Positions 42,824-51,875 of a stretch of 64,000 bases of DNA are shown piece after piece. The stretch comes from Saprospiraceae bacterium (GTDB taxonomy: Bacteria > Bacteroidota > Bacteroidia > Chitinophagales > Saprospiraceae). Under the pieces are notes generated by a model. The model was not told where the DNA came from, did not search any database, and was given only the letters and a program-made list of their open reading frames with translations. Within the stretch, counting starts at the first letter, position 1. Each line of letters begins with the position of its first letter. Position numbers and translations under genes: made by a program. Where the stretch lies: contig JAHBTU010000002.1 of the NCBI GenBank assembly GCA_019638455.1, forward strand, positions 124,001 to 188,000, written 5' to 3'.

Positions 42824-44086
42824 ATGCACTACGAGAACTCCCTCGAATTTGCGCGTGCCCAAGATGCCAACGACCCGCTCCGCTCTTATCGGGAGCAGTT
42901 TGTCTTTCCTCAACACAATGGCACCAATGTGCTCTATTTCTGCGGCAACTCGCTTGGCCTTCAGCCGAAAACCGTTCGCCGGGCGCTCCTCGACGAGCTG
43001 GACCAATGGGCCGTGCATGGCGTGGAAGGCCATTTTCGCGGCGATTTGCCATGGATGCACTATCACAAATTTCTCACACCACAGACTGCTCGATTGGTGG
43101 GGGCTTTGCCGCACGAGGTGGTGGTGATGAACACGCTGACCGTCAACCTGCATCTGGCGATGGTTTCTTTTTATCGGCCCACAGCTCGCCGCTACAAAAT
43201 CATCATGGAAGCAGGCGCCTTCCCCAGCGACCAATATGCCGTGGAAAGTCAAGTGCGCTGGCATGGGCGCGACCCTGAACGGGCGATAGTGGAAGTGGGA
43301 CCGCGAGCAGGGGAAGATGTGCTGCGCACGGAGGATATTCTGCAAATCATTGAAAAAGAGGGCGATGAGACAGCATTGGTGTTGTTTGGCGGGGTGAACT
43401 ATTATACCGGGCAGTTTTACGATTTGGAAAAAATAGCCGCGGCGGCGCATCGCATGGGCGCTTATGCAGGCTTCGACCTTGCACACGCCGCAGGCAACCT
43501 CCCCCTTCGCCTGCACGACTGGGACGCTGACTTTGCGGTGTGGTGCAGCTACAAATACCTCAACAGTGGGCCCGGCGGGCCAGCAGGCCTGTTCGTGCAT
43601 GAGCGTCATGGCAGCAATGCCGATTTGCCGCGTTTTGCGGGTTGGTGGGGCCACGACGAAGACGAACGGTTTCTCATGCAAAAAGGCTTCAAACCGATGC
43701 GCGGCGCTGAAGGGTGGCAACTGAGCAATGCGCAAATTTTTGCGTTCGCGGCGCACAAGGCCAGCCTCGATATTTTCGACAAAGCGGGCATGGGAAACTT
43801 GCGCGAAAAAAGCTTGCGTCTTACGGGCTTTCTGGAATTTGTGCTACGGGAGGCCAATCGAGAAAAAAATCTATTCCGCATCATCACGCCCACTTCACCC
43901 GACGAGCGCGGGTGTCAGCTTTCTCTGCTTACCGACGGGCGAGGAAGGGCACTGTTCGATTACCTCACGGCCAATGGCGCCATTGCCGATTGGCGCGAGC
44001 CTAATGTGATTCGGTTCGCGCCGGTGCCCCTCTACAATTCATTTGAGGATGTGTGGCACTTGGGCGAACGAGTGAGGAAGTTTTGA
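42824..44086 (+). CDS. kynU: Kynureninase
   Basis: This PLP enzyme cleaves L-kynurenine to anthranilate and alanine in tryptophan breakdown. 420 residues from ATG 42824. YFCGNSLGLQP opens the family fold. GFDLAHAAGN contains the PLP-binding Asp, and Lys244 in CSYKYLNSGPGG is the Schiff-base lysine. Length is normal. No other kynurenine-pathway gene is in the window. Confidence 0.95.
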   Translation: MHYENSLEFARAQDANDPLRSYREQFVFPQHNGTNVLYFCGNSLGLQPKTVRRALLDELDQWAVHGVEGHFRGDLPWMHYHKFLTPQTARLVGALPHEVVVMNTLTVNLHLAMVSFYRPTARRYKIIMEAGAFPSDQYAVESQVRWHGRDPERAIVEVGPRAGEDVLRTEDILQIIEKEGDETALVLFGGVNYYTGQFYDLEKIAAAAHRMGAYAGFDLAHAAGNLPLRLHDWDADFAVWCSYKYLNSGPGGPAGLFVHERHGSNADLPRFAGWWGHDEDERFLMQKGFKPMRGAEGWQLSNAQIFAFAAHKASLDIFDKAGMGNLREKSLRLTGFLEFVLREANREKNLFRIITPTSPDERGCQLSLLTDGRGRALFDYLTANGAIADWREPNVIRFAPVPLYNSFEDVWHLGERVRKF

Positions 44087-44146
44087 GAGTTTCAGCCCAC
44101 ATGGATGTTCATCCGGGTGGGCCGAAACCTTTCAAGCCCAAGAACC

Positions 44147-44632
44147 TCATATCCCCAGTGCCTTGCCTACGAAGCCGCCCAGCCCGCCTGCTATTTTGCT
44201 CGTCAGTCGGACGGCGAAGGCATATTGATGGTACTTTTTCTTGAATTTGGGGGCAAGGTCAATAAATGAGTTTAGGTAAGGCTTCTTAGTCATGCGCAGG
44301 CCCAAATCCACTTTTTCGACGGCATTGAGTTGCCCCTGCCATTTTTGGGTGTCGTTGAGGATTTTGTCAATGTAGCGTTCATTTTGGTCGTGATATTTTT
44401 TCACGAACTTCGCGCTGTTGGCGGGATTGACAAAGTTGAGGCTTTGGTCCATGAATTTTACATAGCTCTGGGCGAGGCCATCGAGCTTTTGTTCTGCCGG
44501 GATGTTGCTTTCTGCCAAGCGTTTCAGTGTTTTGTGGTGCTCGGTCAGCCAGCGATTTTGCTTCCAAACGGCACAATTCGTTTGGGTAAAGACTAACCCT
44601 AGGAGGAGCAGGAAAAAGGTGATTTTTTGCAT
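44147..44632 (-). CDS. Lipoprotein of unknown function
   Basis: 161 residues from ATG 44632, with a lipoprotein signal ending in TQTNC. The mature part is helical and Lys-rich (SYVKFMDQSLNFVN, KKYHDQNERYIDKIL). It ends in a Gly-rich amphipathic tail (GGLGGFVGKALGI). No family recognised. Confidence 0.72.
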   Translation of the reverse strand: MQKITFFLLLLGLVFTQTNCAVWKQNRWLTEHHKTLKRLAESNIPAEQKLDGLAQSYVKFMDQSLNFVNPANSAKFVKKYHDQNERYIDKILNDTQKWQGQLNAVEKVDLGLRMTKKPYLNSFIDLAPKFKKKYHQYAFAVRLTSKIAGGLGGFVGKALGI

Positions 44633-44911
44633 GAGAAGTGCTTGAAAAATGTTGCCGATAATAACGCCAAAACGTTGGTGGCTTGTTGCCATCGTCGCCA
44701 TAATCGTTGAATAAACGAAAAAAAATTAGGCAGCCCCAAGCGCATAAGACTCGGTTGACAGACATTGATGTCTGCTGTCCTGCCTAAGTTTTTACGAACG
44801 AATTTGAATTAGGCGGAGGCTTGCTTCATTTGCCCCTTGATTTTCATAGACCTTTGCGACACTTCGGGGTGGGGCAATCGCGACCCGAGCTTTTGAAGAA
44901 ATTTTGACTGC

Positions 44912-45802
44912 ATGAGACCGCAACTTCCTGATATTGAAGCCTATTACAATGGCACCGACTTCGATTATCGCGCCATTTGGAACCGCCGACGCTCTGAGGT
45001 GGCGGTGCATTTTGGATTTTACGACGACCATGCTCGCCATCACGCCGCCGCGCTCGACAACATGAACCGGGTGTTGGCGGATTGGGTGGGTATCGCGGCG
45101 GGGGAGCGGGTGCTTGATGCGGGTTGTGGGTTGGGCAATGCGTGTTTTTGGCTGGCCCGGCATCGCGGGGCGCAGGTGGTGGGCCTCAACATCGTGAAGC
45201 GACAGATAGCCGACTGCCAAAAAAGAGCGCGGCAGCAACCGGGGCTGGGCATCTCCTTTGTGCAGGGCGATTTTTGCAAAATGCCGTTTCAAGACCAAAG
45301 TTTCGATGTGGTGTGGGCTTGTGAAAGCGTCTGTCACACGGCTGAAAAGGCGCAATTCTACCAGGAGGCTTTTCGAGTCCTGCGCCCGGGCGGCCGATTG
45401 GTGATGGCCGAGTATATGCGCACGACACGTCCCGTATCGCTGGCGAGCGAACAGTTGCTGGCAAATTGGTTGCGCCCATGGGCTATTCCAGATATTGACA
45501 CGATGGAAGAGCACCGTTCCCACGCTGCATCGGTGGGTTTTCGAGAAATTGAGATGGTGGACGCGACACCCAATGTGCGCGTTTCGCTTCGCAATTTGCA
45601 CAGTATCTCCAAACGATGGCTGCCGCTAGGGCGCTTGCTGCACGCTGTGAGGTGGGTAAGTGACGTGCGTCTGGGCAACGCACAGGCCTCCGTGCGACAA
45701 TACGAGGCGTTGCTAGCTGGCGCATGGGTGTATGGGCTGTTGCGGGCGAGGAAAGGGTACGAGAAGAAATCTCAGGGGTCGAGCTGCTTATCGCCTCACT
45801 AA
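44912..45802 (+). CDS. SAM-dependent methyltransferase
   Basis: 296 residues. Motif I VLDAGCGLGNACFWLA (about 66-81), VVGLNIVKRQI, and FDVVWACESVCH are a class I Methyltransf_11 core. The layout resembles sterol or tocopherol C-methyltransferases, which methylate membrane-associated rings. The substrate is not determinable here. The convergent DUF58 gene ends 23 bp away. Confidence 0.88.
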   Translation: MRPQLPDIEAYYNGTDFDYRAIWNRRRSEVAVHFGFYDDHARHHAAALDNMNRVLADWVGIAAGERVLDAGCGLGNACFWLARHRGAQVVGLNIVKRQIADCQKRARQQPGLGISFVQGDFCKMPFQDQSFDVVWACESVCHTAEKAQFYQEAFRVLRPGGRLVMAEYMRTTRPVSLASEQLLANWLRPWAIPDIDTMEEHRSHAASVGFREIEMVDATPNVRVSLRNLHSISKRWLPLGRLLHAVRWVSDVRLGNAQASVRQYEALLAGAWVYGLLRARKGYEKKSQGSSCLSPH

Positions 45803-45825
45803 CGAGAGCAGCAATACCATCCCTC

Positions 45826-47139
45826 TCAAATCAGTCCGCGCGATTTCAACTCCAAGTATTTGTTGATAGTGTTGAGCGTCAGGTCTTGCGGCTTGGTCAG
45901 AATGGCTTGTATGCCATATTGCCGCAGCTTTTGCACCATCTCCTTTTTTTCCTGCAAAAATTGTCGCGCCACTGTTTGGCGATAGATGTCCGCTGTTTTT
46001 TGCACGTCCTCTTGGGCAAGGCGGCGGATTTCGGTATTTTCAAAAAAAACGACCACGAGCAGGTGGGAGCGATTGAGGCGACGCAGGGTAGGCATGGCTC
46101 GCTCCAAGGCATAGCTGCTCTCGAAGTTGGTGAACAGCAGCAACAACGAACGCGCACCGATGAGCCGACGCACGGCTTCGTAGAGCAACTCAAAGTTAGA
46201 CTCGCCGGGGCGCTCTTTTTCGCGGTAGAGGGCTTCCAAGATGCGGCTTAGTTGGCTGGTATCGCGTTCGGCTTTGAGTGTGGCGCCGATGACATCGGAA
46301 AAGGTGAGCAACCCCGCCTTGTCTTGTTTTTTCAAGATGATGTTGCTGATAGCCAAAGTGGTATTGATGGCGTAATCCATCAGGCTCAAGCCCTCGAAGG
46401 GCATCCGCATGACCCGACTTTTATCCACGATGCAATACACTTGTTGGCTGCGTTCGTCCTCGTATTGATTGACCATGAGCGCGGCGCGACGGCTCGATGC
46501 CTTCCAGTTGATGCTCCGGTAGTCGTCGCCTTGCACATAGTTTTTTATTTGCTCGAACTCGTAGGAATGGCCGATGCGGCGCATTTTTTTGATGCCGGTT
46601 TCATGGGCAATCTGGCGCATGGCCCGCAGCTCGTAGCGTTTCATTTGAATGATGGAGGGATATACCGTCACGTCTTGAGTTTGCCCGAATATCAGGCGGC
46701 GTTCCAGCAGCCCCAGCCGCGTCGCCACGAAGACGTTGATGTTGCCAAATGAGTAAACCCCACGCGAAAACGGTGTCAGATGGTGTTCTACTTTTCGGGG
46801 CGCTCGGGGCGGCAGGCTCAACTCGACCTCAAAATCGCGCCGCTGAAATTGGAAGGGCAGCTCATCGGCAATCGTCGCGCGATAAAACACATTGCCTTGG
46901 TTTTCAAGGTGCAAGGTCACGGGGTTGGGGTCACTCAGAGAGAAAACGGGGTTGAGGATGCGCTCGCAGACAATCTTGGGCCGGCGGCCATACAGCAACG
47001 CCGCATCCGCCACCGTCAGGGCGAGTGCCACTATGAGCGCGGTCTGTGCCAAAGGAAACAACCACCCCAAGGGATATGCCAGCGCGAAGAGGGCGGCCAC
47101 GCTGCCAAAGAGCCAGAAAAAGCGATTGCTGAGATACAT
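45826..47139 (-). CDS. DUF58-domain protein
   Basis: 437 residues. Two N-terminal membrane helices (about 10-50) are followed by a beta domain and then the DUF58 signature YEFEQIKNYVQGDDYRSINW with SRR, next to a vWA-like segment (CIVDKSRVM). In Bacteroidota, DUF58 genes often sit with MoxR ATPases; no MoxR gene is here. It is last in a four-gene minus-strand operon, 13 bp after the dihydroorotase-like gene. Confidence 0.88.
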   Translation of the reverse strand: MYLSNRFFWLFGSVAALFALAYPLGWLFPLAQTALIVALALTVADAALLYGRRPKIVCERILNPVFSLSDPNPVTLHLENQGNVFYRATIADELPFQFQRRDFEVELSLPPRAPRKVEHHLTPFSRGVYSFGNINVFVATRLGLLERRLIFGQTQDVTVYPSIIQMKRYELRAMRQIAHETGIKKMRRIGHSYEFEQIKNYVQGDDYRSINWKASSRRAALMVNQYEDERSQQVYCIVDKSRVMRMPFEGLSLMDYAINTTLAISNIILKKQDKAGLLTFSDVIGATLKAERDTSQLSRILEALYREKERPGESNFELLYEAVRRLIGARSLLLLFTNFESSYALERAMPTLRRLNRSHLLVVVFFENTEIRRLAQEDVQKTADIYRQTVARQFLQEKKEMVQKLRQYGIQAILTKPQDLTLNTINKYLELKSRGLI

Positions 47140-47152
47140 GGTTGGGCGATTG

Positions 47153-48418
47153 CTATGGGTTTTGCACCCATTGACCTTTGTTCACGATGCCCAGCACCTT
47201 GCCCGTGAATTTTTGGCCGATAAAGGGTGTGTTGCGCGATTTTGAGCGAATATCGTTTTCCCCAAAAACCCACTCGGCATCGGGGTCGAACAGGGTCAGT
47301 TCGGCACGAGCGCCGGGTTTTATTTCAGGCAGCGGCAACCCCAACACGCGACGAGGTGCCAATGCCATCTTTTCCACTATATCAGTCGAGGAGAGTTGTT
47401 TTTTGAGAAATGTGCGGCACAAGGCAAAGGTCGTTTCCATGCCGAGCATTCCGAATTCCGCAAAGGGAAACTCCAAGTTTTTTGCCTCCTCGTCCCATGG
47501 GGCGTGATTGGAGCAGATAAAATCAATAGTGCCATCGGCCAGTCCTTCAAGCAAGGCCTCTGTGTCTGTTCGGCTGCGCAGGGGTGGCAACAACTTCCAG
47601 TTTGAGTCAAAATCAGCCAATTTTTCATCGGTAAAACAGAGATTGGCTATGGCGACCGAGGCCGTGACGGGAAGTCCGGCCTTTTTCGCCTCACGCACCA
47701 ACGCCACACTTTTGGCACTTGATAGCAGGTGCAAATGAAGCCGCCCTTCCGCGTATTCGAGCAGTTTGAGGTCGCGCTGCACCATGATTTCTTCCGCCAA
47801 CGCGGGGATGCCTTTCAGGCCAAGCGAGGTACTGACCACCCCTTCGTGCATCTGCCCTCCCGCAGCGATGCTTTTGTGGTATGGCTCATTCATGATGAGG
47901 CCATCGAAAGCGTTGGCATACTGCATAGCCCGTAGCAAAAGACCTGCATCCTGCACAGCCCGCCGACCGTCGCCGAAGGCAATCGCGCCTGCCGAGCGCA
48001 TATCAAACAATTCTGCCAAATCCTTGCCCTCACAAGCGACGGAGACAGCACCGATGGGATGAAAAATGACCGGCTCGCGCTCGGTTTTGTTCTTCACATA
48101 CAGTACTTCGGACTTGGAGTGAATGGCAGGGTGGGTGTTGGGAAAACACGCCACTGAAGTGAAGCCCCCTGCTGCTGCGGCTCGGGCGGCTGTGTGCAAA
48201 TCCTCGCGGTGTTCGTAGCCGGGGTCGCCAGCCTGAATGCCCACGTCGAACCACCCGGGCGAGACGCAGGCGTTGGCTGATGACCACACGGTGGTTCCTT
48301 TTTCGGCGGGCAGGTTTTCGCCAATGGCCTCTATCACGCCATCCCGGATGAGCATATCCGTAGGGCGTTTATCTTGCTTTTCGCCGACGACGCGGACGTT
48401 TTTGAGTAGTAGCAACAT
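47153..48418 (-). CDS. Dihydroorotase-like protein (PyrC family), zinc ligands altered
   Basis: 421 residues with the amidohydrolase fold of dihydroorotase, the third step of pyrimidine synthesis. Later family motifs remain (TSVACFPNTHPAIHS, ICSNHAPWDEEAKNLEF, GMLGMETTFAL, KPGARAELTLFD). The metal-binding DxHxH after the first strand is replaced by DVGIQ (residues 58-62), so the binuclear zinc site looks incomplete. It may be a non-catalytic partner, as known for some aspartate carbamoyltransferase-associated homologues, or have a different activity. The upstream gene is 4 bp away. Confidence 0.82.
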   Translation of the reverse strand: MLLLLKNVRVVGEKQDKRPTDMLIRDGVIEAIGENLPAEKGTTVWSSANACVSPGWFDVGIQAGDPGYEHREDLHTAARAAAAGGFTSVACFPNTHPAIHSKSEVLYVKNKTEREPVIFHPIGAVSVACEGKDLAELFDMRSAGAIAFGDGRRAVQDAGLLLRAMQYANAFDGLIMNEPYHKSIAAGGQMHEGVVSTSLGLKGIPALAEEIMVQRDLKLLEYAEGRLHLHLLSSAKSVALVREAKKAGLPVTASVAIANLCFTDEKLADFDSNWKLLPPLRSRTDTEALLEGLADGTIDFICSNHAPWDEEAKNLEFPFAEFGMLGMETTFALCRTFLKKQLSSTDIVEKMALAPRRVLGLPLPEIKPGARAELTLFDPDAEWVFGENDIRSKSRNTPFIGQKFTGKVLGIVNKGQWVQNP

Positions 48419-48422
48419 GGCT

Positions 48423-50933
48423 TTATATTTTGAGCCAATAGTTGTTTTTCGACACCCAACCCGGCTCTCGACGGTAAAGATTGAAATCTTTTTGCCGAAT
48501 CAGCACCTCATCCAAGAAAAAAGGCTCGAAGACCCCTCTTTTTTGAAGAAAAATGCGCACATCGGAGTTGTCCTCATGAACGGTGAATTCCAAGTCGAAC
48601 AAAGCCCAGCCCTCCACAATACTTTTCAGATAGAAGCGCAGCCCCTCGTGTCGGAAGTTGATTTCGTGTCCGTCGGCGCGGCTGTGTTGAAAAATCTTCA
48701 TCTCGTGGGTCATGCCCATATCCTGCTTCACATATATCCAAAGGCTGATGTGGTAGTTGCCAGCTGGCATAGTGTTGTTCCATACCCAGGCAGTGTCGCC
48801 CATGTTCCCTTGATATGCGCCCTTTCCTTGAAAAAAATGAGTGGTCGTGGAAAGTGAGTCGTAAGACTGATGATAGAACCACCCTTGCGCTTGGTCGCTT
48901 TTCCAATCTTTGCCGACCGTGTGGGATGCCGAGTTGTCCATTTCTGCCGACACGGCAAGGGAGTGGTTTTTGGCCCAAACGCGCACGCTATCGGGGATGA
49001 GTGACATGATTTTCATGCCTTCGTATTCCTTCACCATGACGGCAGGCTCCAGCAGGTGCGGATATCTGGCCTGCACTTGTTCCCATTGTGTGGGGTTTAT
49101 CATCAGCGCGATGGGGCGGTTGTCGGGCAATTCATCGAGTAGCTGCGGCGATTCGAGTGGCTCGAGCGAAAATTGCACGGACTTGATGGTGCGCCCTACC
49201 GAAGTGCGGCTCATGAACACGCCCATGTCTGGCACCCCGCTGTGAAATGCAGTGGTCAACATCCGGCGAAAATGAAAGCCGTCAATGTCGAGCCAGATGT
49301 TTTCCGAACCGACATGGTAATAGGGCAAGGGCATCAATGCCTGATAGGCCGAGAAATCCACCTCCGCCAGCCATGGGCAATCAGCGATGGCCATGTCGCG
49401 TTGGCCGTAGTTGGGGTTGAGCGGTATCCGCTTTATCTGTTGAAACACACGGGCTTCGTAGAGCAGCAAAGCCAGTGGAAGCAGGGCGATGCCCCATCGA
49501 AAATGTCGGGAGAAGGGGATTGTTGCATCGGCTTTTGTTTGCCCTGTGGGCGCCGTGCTTTCGGCGGAAGTTTCGTTGGCATCTTTGTTGGCGGCAGGGA
49601 GCTTTTCAGTCAAGTCTGCCTCAACGGCCTTTTTTGCTGTTTTTTCATTTTTAAAAAAACCTTTGAAACGGGCGCTGTAATTCCAAACGACATAGAACAT
49701 CACCACATTTATCACATAAAAGAACGCCCAATTGAATCGTCCCAAGCCTCTGAACTGACGCAACGGCCCAAAATAATCGGCTATCCATTCCAGCCCTTCA
49801 ATGGCAAACGGGAAGCCGCAGGCAAAGATGAGCAGCACAAAGGAAGTGATGAAAATGCCCGACAGGTATCGCTTGTGGGTGCGGTGATAAGCCGCTTTCT
49901 CCCATGAAGGCTCAAACAACCGAAAGCGGCGAAAAAACACGGCCCAAAGCGTGAAGGCAAAAGCCGCTATCCCGATGTATGCTCTGGATTCAAAATCTAT
50001 GCGCCGAATGGGGACGATATTTTTGTCGAGCCATTGATAGAAGGGGAATTCGGGATAGGGCAAAAACACGCCTTCCCAATAACCTATAAAAGAGGTGAAA
50101 CCATAGGGGCTGGAGGGCCGGTCGGTAGCAAAATCGGACCAGCGAATCCAGATGTTGAGCAACACAAAAGGCAGAATCACCATGACCACCAAGTGGCTGA
50201 GCCTTACCCGAAGATTGCGCCACGACGGGTCAAAGCATAGCTGAACCAACGTGTACAAGCCCAAAAACAAAGCGGATATGCCGAAGTAGTAAAAATGCAA
50301 CTGCGCAGCGAACCAGACGAGAAAGCCGATTTGCAGGCTTTGGTAGCGCCGGCTGTATCGTTCTTCATAACGACACAAGAGCAAGAGCAACAACGGAAGC
50401 ACCCATGTGTGCGCGAGCGCAAAGTGACCGTCAATGCGGTTGTTTTGCGGCGACAAGAACAGCATCCCTAACGACACCAACCCTGCATACCAAACAGGCA
50501 AGTGCAATTTGCGCAACAAGAGAAACAAGACTCCCGCCCCGAACAGAAGCGAGATGGCTACAATGACGTTCATGATGCCCGTCGTGCGCCCGCTTATATC
50601 CGACACCTTTGCGCTCCACCACTGCATGGCAGCACTGATAATTGGCTGGTTGTCAGTAAAAAGCACATGTTCCCCGAATGGATAGCTCATGCCGCCGTAG
50701 TGCACGTAGCTTGAGTCGTGCGCAACGTGCCATGCGGAGGTCATGTAGTTTTTCAGGCCATCGGGCGATTCGCACAACATATAGGCGTTCGGTGCCTGCA
50801 ACCAGATGCCGTGCTTCGCCCATATCAGGAGAAACGCCACTGCCAGCACTGCCAGTAGCCCCCAAAACGTGTACGACCGCTTAGGGTGAGTGAGGTCGTG
50901 GAAGGTGTGTTCTATTTTTTCAACTCCTTTCAT
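48423..50933 (-). CDS. Large membrane protein, GT-C-like
   Basis: 836 residues. About ten membrane helices in the first 500 (starting FWGLLAVLAVAFLLIWAKHG) are followed by a luminal or periplasmic C-terminal half that looks like a carbohydrate-binding beta fold. A loop with LCESPDGLKNY and DSSYVHYGGMSYPFGEH after helix 1 resembles the acidic first loop of GT-C transferases. A charged low-complexity insert sits at about 440-480. Its pairing with a GT2 gene suggests surface glycan transfer. Function inferred only from layout. Confidence 0.72.
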   Translation of the reverse strand: MKGVEKIEHTFHDLTHPKRSYTFWGLLAVLAVAFLLIWAKHGIWLQAPNAYMLCESPDGLKNYMTSAWHVAHDSSYVHYGGMSYPFGEHVLFTDNQPIISAAMQWWSAKVSDISGRTTGIMNVIVAISLLFGAGVLFLLLRKLHLPVWYAGLVSLGMLFLSPQNNRIDGHFALAHTWVLPLLLLLLCRYEERYSRRYQSLQIGFLVWFAAQLHFYYFGISALFLGLYTLVQLCFDPSWRNLRVRLSHLVVMVILPFVLLNIWIRWSDFATDRPSSPYGFTSFIGYWEGVFLPYPEFPFYQWLDKNIVPIRRIDFESRAYIGIAAFAFTLWAVFFRRFRLFEPSWEKAAYHRTHKRYLSGIFITSFVLLIFACGFPFAIEGLEWIADYFGPLRQFRGLGRFNWAFFYVINVVMFYVVWNYSARFKGFFKNEKTAKKAVEADLTEKLPAANKDANETSAESTAPTGQTKADATIPFSRHFRWGIALLPLALLLYEARVFQQIKRIPLNPNYGQRDMAIADCPWLAEVDFSAYQALMPLPYYHVGSENIWLDIDGFHFRRMLTTAFHSGVPDMGVFMSRTSVGRTIKSVQFSLEPLESPQLLDELPDNRPIALMINPTQWEQVQARYPHLLEPAVMVKEYEGMKIMSLIPDSVRVWAKNHSLAVSAEMDNSASHTVGKDWKSDQAQGWFYHQSYDSLSTTTHFFQGKGAYQGNMGDTAWVWNNTMPAGNYHISLWIYVKQDMGMTHEMKIFQHSRADGHEINFRHEGLRFYLKSIVEGWALFDLEFTVHEDNSDVRIFLQKRGVFEPFFLDEVLIRQKDFNLYRREPGWVSKNNYWLKI

Positions 50934-50945
50934 CTTTTTGACTGT

Positions 50946-51674
50946 CTATGCCGTTTTCCTCCGACGCACCAACAACCAGATGAAGTTGCGCCCTTCGGTG
51001 GCAAGTATGCGCCAACCGACCTTGCTGAAGGTGACGCCCTCGCGCAATTCCACAGCAACGGGTGTGACGGGGACTCGCCCGTTGGCCAACATGAGAAATT
51101 CAAGGTCGAACAGGAATCGGTCAATGCTTGTCTCCAGAAATACCCGTTTCCCTGCTGCATCAAACCCTTTCAATCCACACTGTGAGTCCCCGATGGGTTG
51201 GCGCAACACATTGCGAAGCAGCCAACGCAACCCTTTGGAGAGCCATCGCCGAAAGGCTGGCACTTGGTCATAATAAGCTGTGTCGCGGTTGCCCGCCGCG
51301 ATGCCGCCGTGTTCGCGCAATGTGATTGCAATGCGTCGCATACTTTCTATGGTGTAGGGAAAGTCAGCGTCGGTTGCCAAGTGAAAATCCGCCTCTGAGG
51401 CTTTCACCCCCTGCCGAAGCGCGTATCCTTTGCCGCGATTGCTAGCATAGGTCACTATCTTCACCTCGGGCATAATTTCTGACAAACGATTGAAAATCAA
51501 TTCGGCATTTTCGCTCGTCGAGCCATCGTTCACCACGATAAGCCCCGTGTTGTCCACCACATCAGCCACTGCTTCTTTGAATAGGGAAAATCGAGCGACC
51601 AACGCATCCGCCCAACCCGTTGGCGGGTTGTAGCATGGCACGATGACGTTGAGGCGCGTGATAAGTGTTCGCAA
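50946..51674 (-). CDS. Family 2 glycosyltransferase
   Basis: 242 residues with a GT2 fold: NVIVPCYNPPTGW, VVNDGSTSENAE, YASNRGKGYALRQGV, and the DxD-like ATDADFPYT. The DSQCGLKGF motif near residue 170 is typical of polyprenyl-phosphate (ALG5/DPM-like) sugar transferases. It is first in the operon, 12 bp from the membrane protein gene, so it may supply lipid-linked sugar to that protein. Confidence 0.88.
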   Translation of the reverse strand: MRTLITRLNVIVPCYNPPTGWADALVARFSLFKEAVADVVDNTGLIVVNDGSTSENAELIFNRLSEIMPEVKIVTYASNRGKGYALRQGVKASEADFHLATDADFPYTIESMRRIAITLREHGGIAAGNRDTAYYDQVPAFRRWLSKGLRWLLRNVLRQPIGDSQCGLKGFDAAGKRVFLETSIDRFLFDLEFLMLANGRVPVTPVAVELREGVTFSKVGWRILATEGRNFIWLLVRRRKTA

Positions 51675-51741
51675 AGTATGGGCTAACCTGTTTTGGCGGG
51701 CAAAAGTAGGAAATGTAGAGGGTGTTCGATGTATGAACTGG

Positions 51742-51849
51742 TTTTATACCTTGATTCGCTTGGATTTGCCGGATGGCCATGATTGATGCACCTGATTTTG
51801 AGCAGATTGATATCGCAGCCGTGCCCAAAACTTGGCGGCGCGAGGTATA
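51742..51849 (+). repeat. Dispersed repeat, copy D (right half)
   Basis: It starts TTTTATACCTTGATTCGCT and ends CAAAACTTGGCGGCGCGAGG. It matches the right half of copy C (54312-54420) by eye at roughly 70 percent. It lies just after the beta-helix gene. Confidence 0.7.
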
Positions 51850-51875
51850 GGTTCATCCATACCCATGAAGCAATT

